DNA of 64,000 bases from an uncultured Brevibacillus sp. (GTDB lineage: Bacteria > Bacillota > Bacilli > Brevibacillales > Brevibacillaceae): the NCBI RefSeq assembly GCF_947502445.1, contig NZ_CANMZW010000012.1, positions 79,629-143,628 on the forward strand, read 5' to 3'. The stretch's first letter is position 1. The number at the start of each line of letters is the position of its first letter. This document shows positions 18,373 through 26,368 of the stretch, piece after piece. The notes beneath the pieces are model-generated. The model saw only the letters and a program-made list of their open reading frames with translations, ran no database searches and was not told the DNA's origin. The translations under genes and the position numbers were made by a program.

Positions 18373-18397
18373 AAGGTGTACTTGCCAATTACACCTT
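18373..18397. repeat. Inverted repeat after the activator gene
   Basis: Perfect AAGGTGTA ... TACACCTT with a nine-base loop and no T-tract; directly preceded by a weaker ACCTTTTGT/ACAAAGGT pair. Could be part of a compound terminator or an operator; cannot be decided. Confidence 0.4.
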
Positions 18398-18468
18398 GAT
18401 CCGCTTCGTCATAGTCTCTTCTCTCGTCTTAGGAAACACTTATCATATGCATATTTTCACTCTCTTGA

Positions 18469-18518
18469 CCACAAAGAAAAAGTAGGTATTAATCAGTTAC
18501 TTTTCCTTTGTGGTTTTT
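18469..18518 (+). terminator. Intrinsic terminator
   Basis: CCACAAAG-A-AAAAGTA ... TACTTTT-C-CTTTGTGG long stem followed by TTTTT on the plus strand, between the converging activator and exported-protein genes. Confidence 0.75.
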
Positions 18519-18537
18519 ATTCGTTATGGATAGAATT

Positions 18538-19239
18538 TTATCGAACACTTATCTTCCTCTCAATGAGGTATTTCTTTACTTCAGTTAATTTTTTCCATTT
18601 TCCATTATCTAAGACGAACTTAGCAGCAGTACTTTCTCCATCTTTATTTTGCTTTAGAACATAGACATTCTCTTTTGAATCATGAAGATAGATCTGTGGT
18701 ATCGCATCACCCACTTCAATATTATTTGTAATTTCGTAAATTTCAGTGAATAGATCCTGATCTAATTTGAAGATTTCAGTCTTACTTACTTTTGTGTATT
18801 CAGAGAGATCGATACTAGTATCTTCAACAATAGAATTCACAATCTTAGCTACTTCAGCTTCATATTGTTCAATTCCTATGCGCAGTTCTCTCGTTTGCTT
18901 TGATTCGGCTATAGTATTTTCTTGTTCGGAAGAAAACGTTTTCCAATCAGCAGGATTGTATGAAACAAAATCTTCGGACTCTTCAAAATCAGTTATTTTA
19001 TTTAGATAGCCTGCTTTCCCACTCCTTGATATTTTTACTTCGGTTGCCAATTCACTTTTCGGAAAGTTTTTCACATTAGAAGTAGTATGTGCATTGTAAC
19101 TTAGTGTGTAATCAGAAGATGTCGCACCATCAATTGTAATATAAGACGAATATGACTTTATTGCAGCAAAAGTATCACTACTAGAAACCAAAATTGTACC
19201 AAAAACAGTGAGAATCAAAGCCTTTTTAAACATTTTCAC
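18538..19239 (-). CDS. Exported protein of unknown function
   Basis: 233 residues. AAAGAGGTG lies eight bases before GTG 19239, which gives MKMFKKALILTVFGTILVSS..., a clear signal peptide likely cut after DTFA-A. The mature part is soluble, acidic and lysine-rich with no motif I recognise; a C-terminal stretch 'QIYLHDSKENVYVLKQNKDG' and 'KFVLDNGKWKKL' resembles small beta domains seen in exported Bacillus proteins. AT-rich compared with its neighbours. Single gene. Confidence 0.75.
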   Translation of the reverse strand: MKMFKKALILTVFGTILVSSSDTFAAIKSYSSYITIDGATSSDYTLSYNAHTTSNVKNFPKSELATEVKISRSGKAGYLNKITDFEESEDFVSYNPADWKTFSSEQENTIAESKQTRELRIGIEQYEAEVAKIVNSIVEDTSIDLSEYTKVSKTEIFKLDQDLFTEIYEITNNIEVGDAIPQIYLHDSKENVYVLKQNKDGESTAAKFVLDNGKWKKLTEVKKYLIERKISVR

Positions 19240-19764
19240 AAAAACAACACCTCTTTTCGATGGATGCAATCTCTACATCTTCTTTTGTCGCTAATGAAAT
19301 CGATCTGCTGCTGAAACTATTGGCTTACAATTTAATCGAGCGATTTATGGCAAGTTTTTGTGATCCTGAAAATGGCTGACGCATTTCACAATAAGCAGAG
19401 TTGGAAGCGAATTACGAACAAGGGCGCTATGCTATCGCGAACGATTTCCATAGAAATACATGGAAATACTAATGCCCGTTACGATGGGGAGGGGAATCTT
19501 ATCTCCATTTATGTCTATTTCTTTTCCAGTAGCTTGAATGAAAATGAAAGACGTCAGATTTCACGTAAAACACACGTTAATCTGACGTACTTTCGAAATT
19601 CGGGATTATCTATATTTCGGTGATACAAAATATCTAGCGCGTGTAGCGTTATATTTTACAACACAGTTAACAAAGGCTTTAGTCCTGGTAATTTTACCCG
19701 ACTATTTGTGACGAGTTCTTTATCGTGATAAATGGGGTATGACACCTTGGTCTGCTCTCGTGAA
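19240..19764. other. 525-bp gap
   Basis: Apart from the hairpin at 19551-19588 I see nothing firm. A frame of 87 codons (GTG 19360 to 19623, plus strand) has no ribosome binding site and contains that hairpin, so it is not called a gene. Confidence 0.5.
19551..19588. repeat. Strong inverted repeat
   Basis: ACGTCAGATT ... AATCTGACGT is perfect over 10 bp and continues inward with ACGT ... ACGT, leaving a loop of about 7. There is no T-tract on either side, so it is not a simple terminator. Confidence 0.7.
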
Positions 19765-20484
19765 TTATTCACTTAAATCAGCATTGTGGTAAACCTGCTG
19801 CACATCGTCCAGGTCTTCCAAAGCATCGATCAGCTTTTCGAATTGAGCTTGTACATCTTCTGGCAGCTGTACATCATTTTGCGCCAGCATGGTTAGCTCT
19901 GCTACGGAGAATTCTTTGATTCCGGCATTTTTGACAGCTTCCTGTACAGCATGGAACTGGTCTGGCTCCGCATAAACGATGACGGTTTCATCCTCTTCTA
20001 CGATGTCACGTACGTCTACATCAGCTTCCATCAAAATTTCGAGCACTTCGTCTGCTGACTTGCCCTCGAAACCAATTACAGCAGTAGCATCGAACATGTA
20101 GGCAACCGAACCACTTACTCCCATGTTTCCACCGTTTTTATTGAAGGCAGCACGTACTTCAGAAGCTGTGCGATTTACATTATTGGTCAACGCATCGACG
20201 ATAATCATGGAGCCATTTGGTCCAAAGCCTTCATAGCGAAGCTCATCGTAGTTTTCCTCTCCGCCGCCTTTTGCTTTCTCAATGGCGCGGTCAATAATCG
20301 CTCTCGGTACGTTGTACGTTTTGGCACGCTCCAGTACAACCTTCAAGGCACGATTGGACTCTGGATCAGGTTCACCCTGCTTGGCAGCGACGTAAATCTC
20401 TTTCCCGAACTTCGCATAGACGCGGCTCGTGCTCGCATCCTTGGACGCTTTTTTCTCCTTGATGTTATTCCACTTACGACCCAT
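19765..20484 (-). CDS. YebC/TACO1-family protein (YeeN/YeeI type)
   Basis: 239 residues, full length. The opening [20 protein letters not shown] followed by '[19 protein letters not shown]', '[17 protein letters not shown]', '[19 protein letters not shown]' and '[17 protein letters not shown]' are the family's signatures; the '[10 protein letters not shown]' opening distinguishes the YeeN subgroup from YebC. Long described as transcriptional regulators, YebC proteins have more recently been linked to translation of difficult (proline-rich) stretches; which applies here is not visible. A leader with promoter and attenuator-like hairpin lies upstream (20603-20668). Confidence 0.93.
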   Translation of the reverse strand: MGRKWNNIKEKKASKDASTSRVYAKFGKEIYVAAKQGEPDPESNRALKVVLERAKTYNVPRAIIDRAIEKAKGGGEENYDELRYEGFGPNGSMIIVDALTNNVNRTASEVRAAFNKNGGNMGVSGSVAYMFDATAVIGFEGKSADEVLEILMEADVDVRDIVEEDETVIVYAEPDQFHAVQEAVKNAGIKEFSVAELTMLAQNDVQLPEDVQAQFEKLIDALEDLDDVQQVYHNADLSE

Positions 20485-20602
20485 ACAGTCCCACTCTCTT
20501 TCCTAACACGATTAAATGAATGAAATAGAAACCTAGTCTCTCCTGTACTTTTACAAGAAAAGATTATACATCAATTGAAACGTCATGTTTGCAGTAAATC
20601 AG

Positions 20603-20647
20603 AAAAAACTAGGGCATCTCGCAAGCTTTTGTGAGCATACTCCTAGT
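20603..20647 (-). terminator. Attenuator-like terminator in the yebC-family leader
   Basis: Read on the minus strand: ACTAGGAGTATGCTC ... GAGATGCCCTAGT followed by TTTTTTC. The hairpin begins only a few bases after the predicted transcription start, so most transcripts would stop after about 45 nt unless it is relieved. Within it an ATG opens a nine-codon frame (MLTKACEMP-stop). Regulatory use is inferred. Confidence 0.55.
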
Positions 20648-20659
20648 GTGCCTTCTTTT

Positions 20660-20668
20660 ATTATATCA
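20660..20668 (-). promoter_or_regulatory. Extended -10 promoter
   Basis: TGATATAAT on the minus strand (TG-N-TATAAT). No good -35 is present (TAGAGT at the right distance), as allowed for extended -10 promoters. Drives the leader and YebC-family gene. Confidence 0.6.
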
Positions 20669-21005
20669 TTTTCAGGGGTACCTACTCTAGAGGTGCATCA
20701 GAAAAACCCGCAAAGCGCTGATAGATAAAAGAGAGTAGCTATCTGGATAGGCGTGCACAGCTTTGCACCCAGTATTTCACCGAGAAAAACGGCAGCATGC
20801 ACGCGACCAGTAAAGGCAGATCCTCCAAACCACTACTCCCCATGCTTGTATCTTATACGAATTCTCTTGAACAGGAAATGTAATGTAACGCTATCGAAGC
20901 GTACAATCCGATCCAACTCGAATAAAGGAGCCCTGTACCAAAAGGCTCCTTTCCTATTTGGGACAACCCTCTACTTACAAGTGCCATCCCCGTTCATTCG
21001 CACAA
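20669..21005. other. Gap with possible structured element
   Basis: Around 20695-20800 several complementary pairs occur (GTGCA/TGCAC twice, CGTGCA/TGCACG, a GATAGAT/ATCT pair) near an 'AAAAACCCGCAAAGC' run that recalls, but does not match, the c-di-GMP-I riboswitch core. No gene follows in the right place, so no assignment is made. Confidence 0.3.
20922..20954 (-). terminator. Intrinsic terminator of the SufR-like gene
   Basis: AAAGGAGCC ... GGCTCCTTT perfect 9-bp stem, 52 bp after the stop at 21006. Confidence 0.7.
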
Positions 21006-21674
21006 TCACTTAGTAGTGTCTTCCGTTTTGATCCAATACACACAGCGATTGTCGCCTTTCAGGATATGCTCGCCTCTTGAGACATGCGTACCATCTCCAA
21101 GAACATCCTGGAACATTTCCAGCTCTTTCTTGCAAATATCCGTACAAGCTTTGGCAGCCTCGCAAATCGGACAATGCTTCTCCACAAAGTAAAACGAGCC
21201 ATCGGGATTCTCAATAGTTTCTGCCATATATCCTTCAGCTGTTCGGGATTCCGCGAGGGCCTCTAATTTTTCCTTCAACGGAAGAGTCACCAGTGCTTTG
21301 CTCTGATATTCCTTGATTAGCTTGCTGTTTCGGATCTCCAGCAGCTTATCTAAGCCTTCTTCTCCGAACGCTTCCTTCATTGATTCGATCAAGCTGACAG
21401 TAAGATCAGCGTACCCGTCGGGAAAAAGCCGATTTGCCTCGGTGGTAAGCCTCCACAGCTTTGCAGGTCGGCCCATCGCTCTGGCTTCTTCCGTAAATGT
21501 AACCAGCTCTTGCTCTTGCAAATCGTACAAATGCTGGCGTACAGCCATCGCAGTAACTCCAAGCTCGCTTGCCAAGTGATTGGCATCCATAGGTCCGGCA
21601 TGCTTGAGCAATTTTACTATGGCTCTTCTTGTTCTTTCGGTACCTTCTTTTGCCTGAGAATTCGCTTTTTTCAT
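21006..21674 (-). CDS. SufR-like wHTH regulator with cysteine cluster
   Basis: 222 residues starting at the second ATG (MKKANSQAKEG), seven bases after AAGGTGA. N-terminal winged HTH: 'RRAIVKLLKHAGPMDANHLASELGVTAMAVRQHL', wing 'ARAMGRPAKLWRLT'. C-terminal half has CPICEAAKAC, a further C, and CVYWI, the cysteine-rich Fe-S-binding region of the SufR/DeoR-like family. Divergent from an MFS gene that is now broken, a frequent regulator-transporter arrangement in Bacilli. A close paralog lies at 24028-24669. An Fe-S or redox signal is inferred. Confidence 0.85.
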   Translation of the reverse strand: MKKANSQAKEGTERTRRAIVKLLKHAGPMDANHLASELGVTAMAVRQHLYDLQEQELVTFTEEARAMGRPAKLWRLTTEANRLFPDGYADLTVSLIESMKEAFGEEGLDKLLEIRNSKLIKEYQSKALVTLPLKEKLEALAESRTAEGYMAETIENPDGSFYFVEKHCPICEAAKACTDICKKELEMFQDVLGDGTHVSRGEHILKGDNRCVYWIKTEDTTK

Positions 21675-21721
21675 TGCATTCACCTTCATCTTTGGCTCTT
21701 ATTGACATTATAAAAAAAATA

Positions 21722-21749
21722 TTGACAAAGTCAAAATTGCTGGTATATT
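21722..21749 (+). promoter_or_regulatory. Sigma-A promoter of the MFS remnant
   Basis: TTGACA-N16-TATATT. Just downstream is the palindrome CTTTATAAAG (21768-21777), plus a TAAAG-N6-CTTTA pair (21757-21773), plausible operator for the divergent SufR-like protein. Confidence 0.65.
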
Positions 21750-21842
21750 TTGTTTGTAAAGATTTAACTTTATAAAGAATTTATTTTAAAAAACATCCGG
21801 ATACGACATGAACTTTACCATTCTTGAGGAAAGGTGAACAGT

Positions 21843-22246
21843 TTGTCATCCGGACAAAGCATTTTTGGACCACGCTATCTCGCATTATCGATTGGCATTA
21901 TTTTGGCAGCAATGACGATCGGGTTTGAAGGTTTAGCCGTAACAACGGTTGCCCCCGCCATTGCTACGTTCTCAGAACTTTTACAAAAGGATTATCTGCC
22001 GACTCAGCCGGACTGATCGTAGCTAGTGCAGCCCTGAGCTGGTGCATCGTAGCCATTTTGCAGGCACGCTGGGACGCGGCAGATCAGGGAAGAGGTCGAA
22101 ATAAACGAATCATTGCTGGATTGGCGGGGATGTCCATGGAGTCTGGAATTACAGTCGCTATGGTGTTTAACCTGCTATTGGTATTGCTCAGTTTGTTTGC
22201 GAGCGGGCGAACCAGGCATACCCAGTCGGCAAACCACTCCTCTTGA
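21843..22246 (+). pseudogene. MFS transporter remnant
   Basis: After AGGAAAGGTG and a TTG start, about 45 codons read as an MFS N-terminus (FGPRYLALSIGIILAAMTIGFEGLAVTTVAPAIA-type). The frame then shifts and most of the transporter is missing; a second frame (about 21990-22246) reads 'GLSADSAGLIVASAALSWC' and 'QARWDAADQGRGRNKR', ending in a TM helix (VFNLLLVLLSLFA), which is a C-terminal MFS piece. So an internal deletion of roughly two thirds plus a frame change. Promoter and operator remain. Confidence 0.8.
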
Positions 22247-22250
22247 TGCG

Positions 22251-22277
22251 AAAAAAGGGCTGCCTCTGAGCAGCCCT
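22251..22277 (-). terminator. Intrinsic terminator of selO
   Basis: GGGCTGC-CTCTGA-GCAGCCC-type stem followed by TTTTTT on the minus strand. Confidence 0.88.
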
Positions 22278-22310
22278 CCTACAAAGCCTTATCATTCGAT
22301 TTGCTTTCAA

Positions 22311-23780
22311 TCAAGTACCACAATACGTCTGGTAAGGGCGATTCGAGCATGGCGGCAGTGCGGAAAATTCCTCTTGTTCAGGCGAGTAGGCGTACGGGTC
22401 TGCCAGTACAGCCAGCAACTGCTTCATTACACTGTAGTCACCTTTTTGTACCGCCGCCTCCAGCGCCTCTTCTACCCGGTAGTTGCGTGGAATGACCGCC
22501 GGATTGCTGCTGCGCATGAGCTGAAGGGAATCTGCTTTTGACTCCTTTTGTCTGGTAAGTCTTGTTTGCCACTGCTCATGCCACTGAGTGAATTCCTCCG
22601 TGCCAAAAAGAGGCGTTTCCTCCGGTTTCTCCAAGGTCAATGCGCGGAATGAATTTGTAAAATCTGCACGCTCTTTTTGCATGATACTGAGTAATCCTTC
22701 AATCAAAGCTTCGTCCTCTGGCTCTTCATTAAAAATACCGAGCTTCGCTCTCATCCCGCTCACCCAGTTGCTGCGATACTGCTCTGCAAATTGCGAAATC
22801 GCTTCCTCTCCTAATTTGAGAGCCTGCTCTTCGCTGCTATCCAATAGCGGCAACAAGGTTTCGGCAAAACGCGCGAGGTTCCAGACAGCAATATACGGCT
22901 GATTGCCGTATGCATAGCGGCCTTGCGTATCAATGGAGCTGAAAACAGTCTCCGGGTCGTAGGCATCCATGAAGGCACAGGGGCCATAATCGATCGTTTC
23001 TCCACTCAGGGCCATGTTGTCCGTGTTCATTACCCCGTGAATAAACCCGACGAGCTGCCATTTGGCAATCAGCGCAGCCTGACGCTTGATTACCTGTTTG
23101 AGTAAGAAAAGATAGCGGTTTTCCTCAGCCAGCCCTTCTGGATAATGTCTTTCCAGCGTGTAGTCAGCCAAAGCTCGCAGCTCCTGCTCCGAGCACCATG
23201 CCGCAGCGTATTGAAAGGTACCTACACGGATATGACTAGCTGCCACACGGGTCAAAACGGCGCCCGGCTGCACTGTTTCACGATAGATTGGCTCACCTGT
23301 AGATACAACCGCCAAGCTTCGTGTGGTCGGAATCCCAAGTCCATGCATCGCTTCACTGATGATATACTCGCGCAGCATCGGTCCAAGGGCCGCTTTCCCA
23401 TCCCCTCGACGTGAATAGGGAGTTCGGCCTGATCCCTTCAGCTGAATATCAAATCGTTCACCGTTCGGGGTGATTTGTTCGCTTAACAGCAGAGCCCGCC
23501 CGTCTCCGAGCATCGTAAAGTGCCCGAATTGATGGCCCGCATAAGCTTGTGCAAGCGGAAAAGCTCCTTCTGGGGTTTCGTTTCCAGCTAGTACGTCAGC
23601 TGCTTGCTCTAGTCCCTGGACCTTCAAGCCCAAGGCTGCTGCCAATGGTTCATTAAGCATGATGACCTGTGGTGAGCCTACAGGACTTTGGTTAACCTTG
23701 GTAAAAAAAGTAGTCGGCAGACTCGCATAACTATTGTCAAAGTTCCATCCTGGCTCTACTCTCGCTTGATTATCGGTCAT
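22311..23780 (-). CDS. selO: Protein adenylyltransferase SelO (YdiU family)
   Basis: 489 residues, the usual bacterial length. Pseudokinase-fold AMPylase that transfers AMP to Ser/Thr/Tyr of proteins in redox stress. Visible: '[20 protein letters not shown]' (nucleotide-binding start), '[20 protein letters not shown]', '[20 protein letters not shown]', '[20 protein letters not shown]' with catalytic-loop D and N, then '[12 protein letters not shown]' (metal-binding DYGPC). AAGGAGTTGCC precedes the ATG. This copy lacks a selenocysteine, as in other Firmicutes. Stands alone. Confidence 0.95.
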   Translation of the reverse strand: MTDNQARVEPGWNFDNSYASLPTTFFTKVNQSPVGSPQVIMLNEPLAAALGLKVQGLEQAADVLAGNETPEGAFPLAQAYAGHQFGHFTMLGDGRALLLSEQITPNGERFDIQLKGSGRTPYSRRGDGKAALGPMLREYIISEAMHGLGIPTTRSLAVVSTGEPIYRETVQPGAVLTRVAASHIRVGTFQYAAAWCSEQELRALADYTLERHYPEGLAEENRYLFLLKQVIKRQAALIAKWQLVGFIHGVMNTDNMALSGETIDYGPCAFMDAYDPETVFSSIDTQGRYAYGNQPYIAVWNLARFAETLLPLLDSSEEQALKLGEEAISQFAEQYRSNWVSGMRAKLGIFNEEPEDEALIEGLLSIMQKERADFTNSFRALTLEKPEETPLFGTEEFTQWHEQWQTRLTRQKESKADSLQLMRSSNPAVIPRNYRVEEALEAAVQKGDYSVMKQLLAVLADPYAYSPEQEEFSALPPCSNRPYQTYCGT

Positions 23781-24027
23781 GGCAACTCCTTATAAACGAT
23801 ATTTTTAGGCACTCTTCTTTCCACCTCAAGGAGCCTTTTTAGTGTTTACTTCTTCCAATTTATTATAAGCCTTTTGCTACCCCGCGTCCTGACATTCTCA
23901 TTATCAGTAACACTTTAGCGGCTTTGCTCACTGGTCATGGCTGAAAGAAGATTTCCATATCGTATTCTACCGTTTGGAAACGCGAGCAGCTCCCGTCCGG
24001 GCTTTTACCAGGGATAGAAACTCCAAA

Positions 24028-24669
24028 CTAGGTATTGGAGGCAGATGCTCGAATCAGGTACACACATTGCCTTGCTCCTTTGGCTACGCAATCTGGCCGC
24101 TCTACCTGTGCTGCCAGCAGCATTTGATAGGAGCTAAGCTCTCGTTCACAAATCACCTCATAGCGATTCGCAATTTTAAAGTAAGGACAATTATGCTGGG
24201 TCATCGTAAAGGTATTTTCGCTATGCTGCTCCCATTTGGTCATGAAGCCATTCGCATCCTGAATTTCTGCGAGCTCTGCCACTCTGGCAGAAAGGTCCTT
24301 GCCCTGCATTCTCGCTTCATATCTTTCCATAAATCTTTCCTGCTGTCTTTTGAAAAAATCGGAGAGTCTGTCTTCTCCCTCTTCGATGGCCATATGATCA
24401 AGCAGTTCTAAGGCTAATTGCCCGTAATCACTAGGAAACTGCTCCTGTCCAAGTAGCGTCAAGGAATAATAATGCATCGGTCTGCCAGGCTGATGACGTC
24501 CAAGACTGTATTGAACGTAACCGTCCTTTTCCAGATGAACCATCTGTCTGCTTACAGCCACTTTCGTTAAACCAAGCTTGTGCTGAAGTTCTTTTGTACT
24601 CATTTGGCCGTTCGTTTTTAGCAATAAAAGAATATAGTCACGTGTCGATAATCGCTTATTCATACTCAT
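24028..24669 (-). CDS. Second SufR-like wHTH regulator
   Basis: 213 residues, same architecture as the 21006-21674 protein: HTH 'RDYILLLLKTNGQMSTKELQHKLGLTKVAVSRQM', wing 'GRHQPGRPMHYYSLT', then cysteines CPYFKIANRYEVIC, DC, and QCVYLI, matching the four-cysteine pattern of Fe-S-sensing SufR proteins. The ATG at 24669 lacks a strong ribosome binding site; a second ATG two codons later is equally possible. No transporter is adjacent; murB lies divergent. Confidence 0.85.
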   Translation of the reverse strand: MSMNKRLSTRDYILLLLKTNGQMSTKELQHKLGLTKVAVSRQMVHLEKDGYVQYSLGRHQPGRPMHYYSLTLLGQEQFPSDYGQLALELLDHMAIEEGEDRLSDFFKRQQERFMERYEARMQGKDLSARVAELAEIQDANGFMTKWEQHSENTFTMTQHNCPYFKIANRYEVICERELSSYQMLLAAQVERPDCVAKGARQCVYLIRASASNT

Positions 24670-24857
24670 TCATCGACTGCCACAAGTACCAGGCTTCCTG
24701 TGGCAGTCATCCCTCCCCTCGTAATCAGCCTGACATCCGAGTTGTACCCGAAACCAAGCTAGTATTTCTATTCTGGCAGGATAATCGCATACATCGAGCT
24801 TTCCAACACCGAAGCAACAGGATTTGGCAGGTTCATTTTCAATACTAAACTTTTTTG

Positions 24858-24887
24858 TTGAATATGTTTAATTTATTGTATTATACT
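24858..24887 (+). promoter_or_regulatory. Sigma-A promoter of murB
   Basis: TTGAAT-N18-TATACT, 48 bp before the murB start. Confidence 0.55.
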
Positions 24888-24934
24888 GATGGTGAATTGT
24901 CGAGGAATCATTTTCCTAAAAGGTGGGTGAGATT

Positions 24935-25834
24935 ATGCAGCATGAGCTGTCCTTTCGCGATCCTGAAACGGAAGTAATCTGCAACGAAGCATTAGCCCGT
25001 CACACAACTTGGAAAATAGGTGGCCTGGCGGATTATTTGCTAATCCCAAAAACAAAAGCTGGTTTGATCGAAGCAATTCAAACCCTCACTTCTCAGCATG
25101 TGCCTTGGCTGATTCTCGGTAAGGGCTCGAATCTTCTGGTCACAGACAAAGGCTTTAGAGGCGCAGTCATAAAATTGAATCGGGCTTTGGATTTCATTCG
25201 ACTCGACGGAAGCATGGTTCATGTTGGTGCCGCCTATTCCTTGATCAAGCTAGCTGCGCTTACAAGCAAACACGGCTTGAGTGGCTTCGAGTTTGCTGGA
25301 GGAATACCGGGAACAGTCGGCGGGGCTGTGTACATGAACGCCGGAGCAAACGGTGCAGATATCTCGCAGATTTTCCAATCAGCTGAAGTGATTCTGGAAT
25401 CAGGAGAAGTACGCAGGATATATACGGATGAGCTGCAGTTTGCATACAGGCATTCCGCTCTGCAAAAAAAACGTGCGATCGTCACCGAAGCGAGCTTTCA
25501 GCTAGCTTACCAGGATAGTGACAGCATCAAAAAACGATTCAATCAAAATAAAGAAACACGCATAAGGACGCAGCCCCTTCCGTTTGATTGTGCAGGCAGT
25601 GTATTCCGAAATCCTCCCCATGCATTTGCAGCCAAGCTGATCGAAGAAGCTGGCTTAAAGGGCATGCGCTATGGTGACGCCGAGGTATCAAGCAAGCATG
25701 CCAACTTTATTATGAACATGGGTCATGCGAGCGCTGCTGATGTTCTGAATCTGATTCAACATATTCAGGAAAAGGTACATGCACAGTTTCAAATTCAGCT
25801 TGTCCCAGAAATCATCGTGGTTGGAGAAAAATAA
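24935..25834 (+). CDS. murB: UDP-N-acetylenolpyruvoylglucosamine reductase
   Basis: 299 residues from ATG 24935; AGGTGGG lies at the right distance, and the GTG four codons earlier is inside that site. FAD/NADPH enzyme that reduces UDP-GlcNAc-enolpyruvate to UDP-MurNAc in peptidoglycan synthesis. FAD_binding_4 domain: 'HTTWKIGGLADYLLIP', 'LGKGSNLLVTDKGF', 'FEFAGGIPGTVGGAVYMNAG'; MurB_C domain with 'AGSVFRNPP' (catalytic Ser) and 'SSKHANFIMN'. Type II MurB. The A-type carrier gene follows 28 bp later in the same unit. Confidence 0.96.
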   Translation: MQHELSFRDPETEVICNEALARHTTWKIGGLADYLLIPKTKAGLIEAIQTLTSQHVPWLILGKGSNLLVTDKGFRGAVIKLNRALDFIRLDGSMVHVGAAYSLIKLAALTSKHGLSGFEFAGGIPGTVGGAVYMNAGANGADISQIFQSAEVILESGEVRRIYTDELQFAYRHSALQKKRAIVTEASFQLAYQDSDSIKKRFNQNKETRIRTQPLPFDCAGSVFRNPPHAFAAKLIEEAGLKGMRYGDAEVSSKHANFIMNMGHASAADVLNLIQHIQEKVHAQFQIQLVPEIIVVGEK

Positions 25835-25862
25835 ACATGGATACTATAGGAGGTATTTTCTG

Positions 25863-26222
25863 ATGATCCAAATAACTGAATCAGCCATAACCAGAATGAA
25901 AGAGATGCTTGCCCAGGAAGACAATGAGAAGCAGCAGTTTGTCCGTTTCGGTGTCAAGTATGGCGGGTGCTCCGGCCTCACCTACGGACTAGGCTTCGAT
26001 GATAACATGCAGACAGGTGATACGATTATCGAGACAAATGGCGTACAGCTTGTGGTCGATGCAGAAAGCTATCCGTACCTGGATGGAGTCGAAATTGACT
26101 TTGTCGAAACAGGAATGATGGGTGGCTTTACGATTCAAAATCCGAATGCGAGAGTGACTTGTGGATGTGGCAGCAGCTTCCGTACGGCACTCGATCGCGG
26201 AAAAAAAGAAAAATGCGATTGA
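25863..26222 (+). CDS. IscA/HesB A-type Fe-S carrier
   Basis: 119 residues from ATG 25863, with AGGAGGTATTTTCTG before it. A-type carrier with three conserved cysteines: KYGGCSGLTYG and VTCGCGSSF, plus 'GFTIQNPNAR'. It would ferry Fe-S clusters to target proteins. The tail ends in a lone cysteine (KKEKCD). Cotranscribed with murB. Two SufR-like regulators nearby are suggestive but no link is shown. Confidence 0.93.
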   Translation: MIQITESAITRMKEMLAQEDNEKQQFVRFGVKYGGCSGLTYGLGFDDNMQTGDTIIETNGVQLVVDAESYPYLDGVEIDFVETGMMGGFTIQNPNARVTCGCGSSFRTALDRGKKEKCD

Positions 26223-26233
26223 TTCAATGAAAA

Positions 26234-26281
26234 AAAGTATCTTCTAAATCGGCGGATTGCAGCTGATTTAGAAGATACTTT
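26234..26281 (+). terminator. Long-stem terminator after the A-type carrier gene
   Basis: AAAGTATCTTCTAAATC pairs perfectly with GATTTAGAAGATACTTT, 17 bp with a 14-base loop; A/T flanks make it usable on either strand. Confidence 0.85.
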
Positions 26282-26310
26282 CATATCTTACTCAGTACTT
26301 TCGTATTTCA

Positions 26311-26350
26311 AACAAAAAAGAGGGGGAAAATTTTCTCCCTCCTCTTGTTT
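26311..26350 (-). terminator. Intrinsic terminator of the MutS2-like gene
   Basis: GAGGAGGGAGAAAATTTTCCCCCTC stem followed by TTTTTTGTTT on the minus strand. Confidence 0.85.
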
Positions 26351-26368
26351 AAAATTTTTACCTTATCG

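Noticed and set aside
19360..19623. 87-codon plus-strand frame
   Set aside because: No ribosome binding site, no recognisable protein, and it contains a perfect hairpin.
20695..20760. c-di-GMP-I (GEMM) riboswitch
   Set aside because: Shares only the AAAAAC..GCAAAGC run; the following conserved GGnCUAA and tetraloop-receptor parts are absent.
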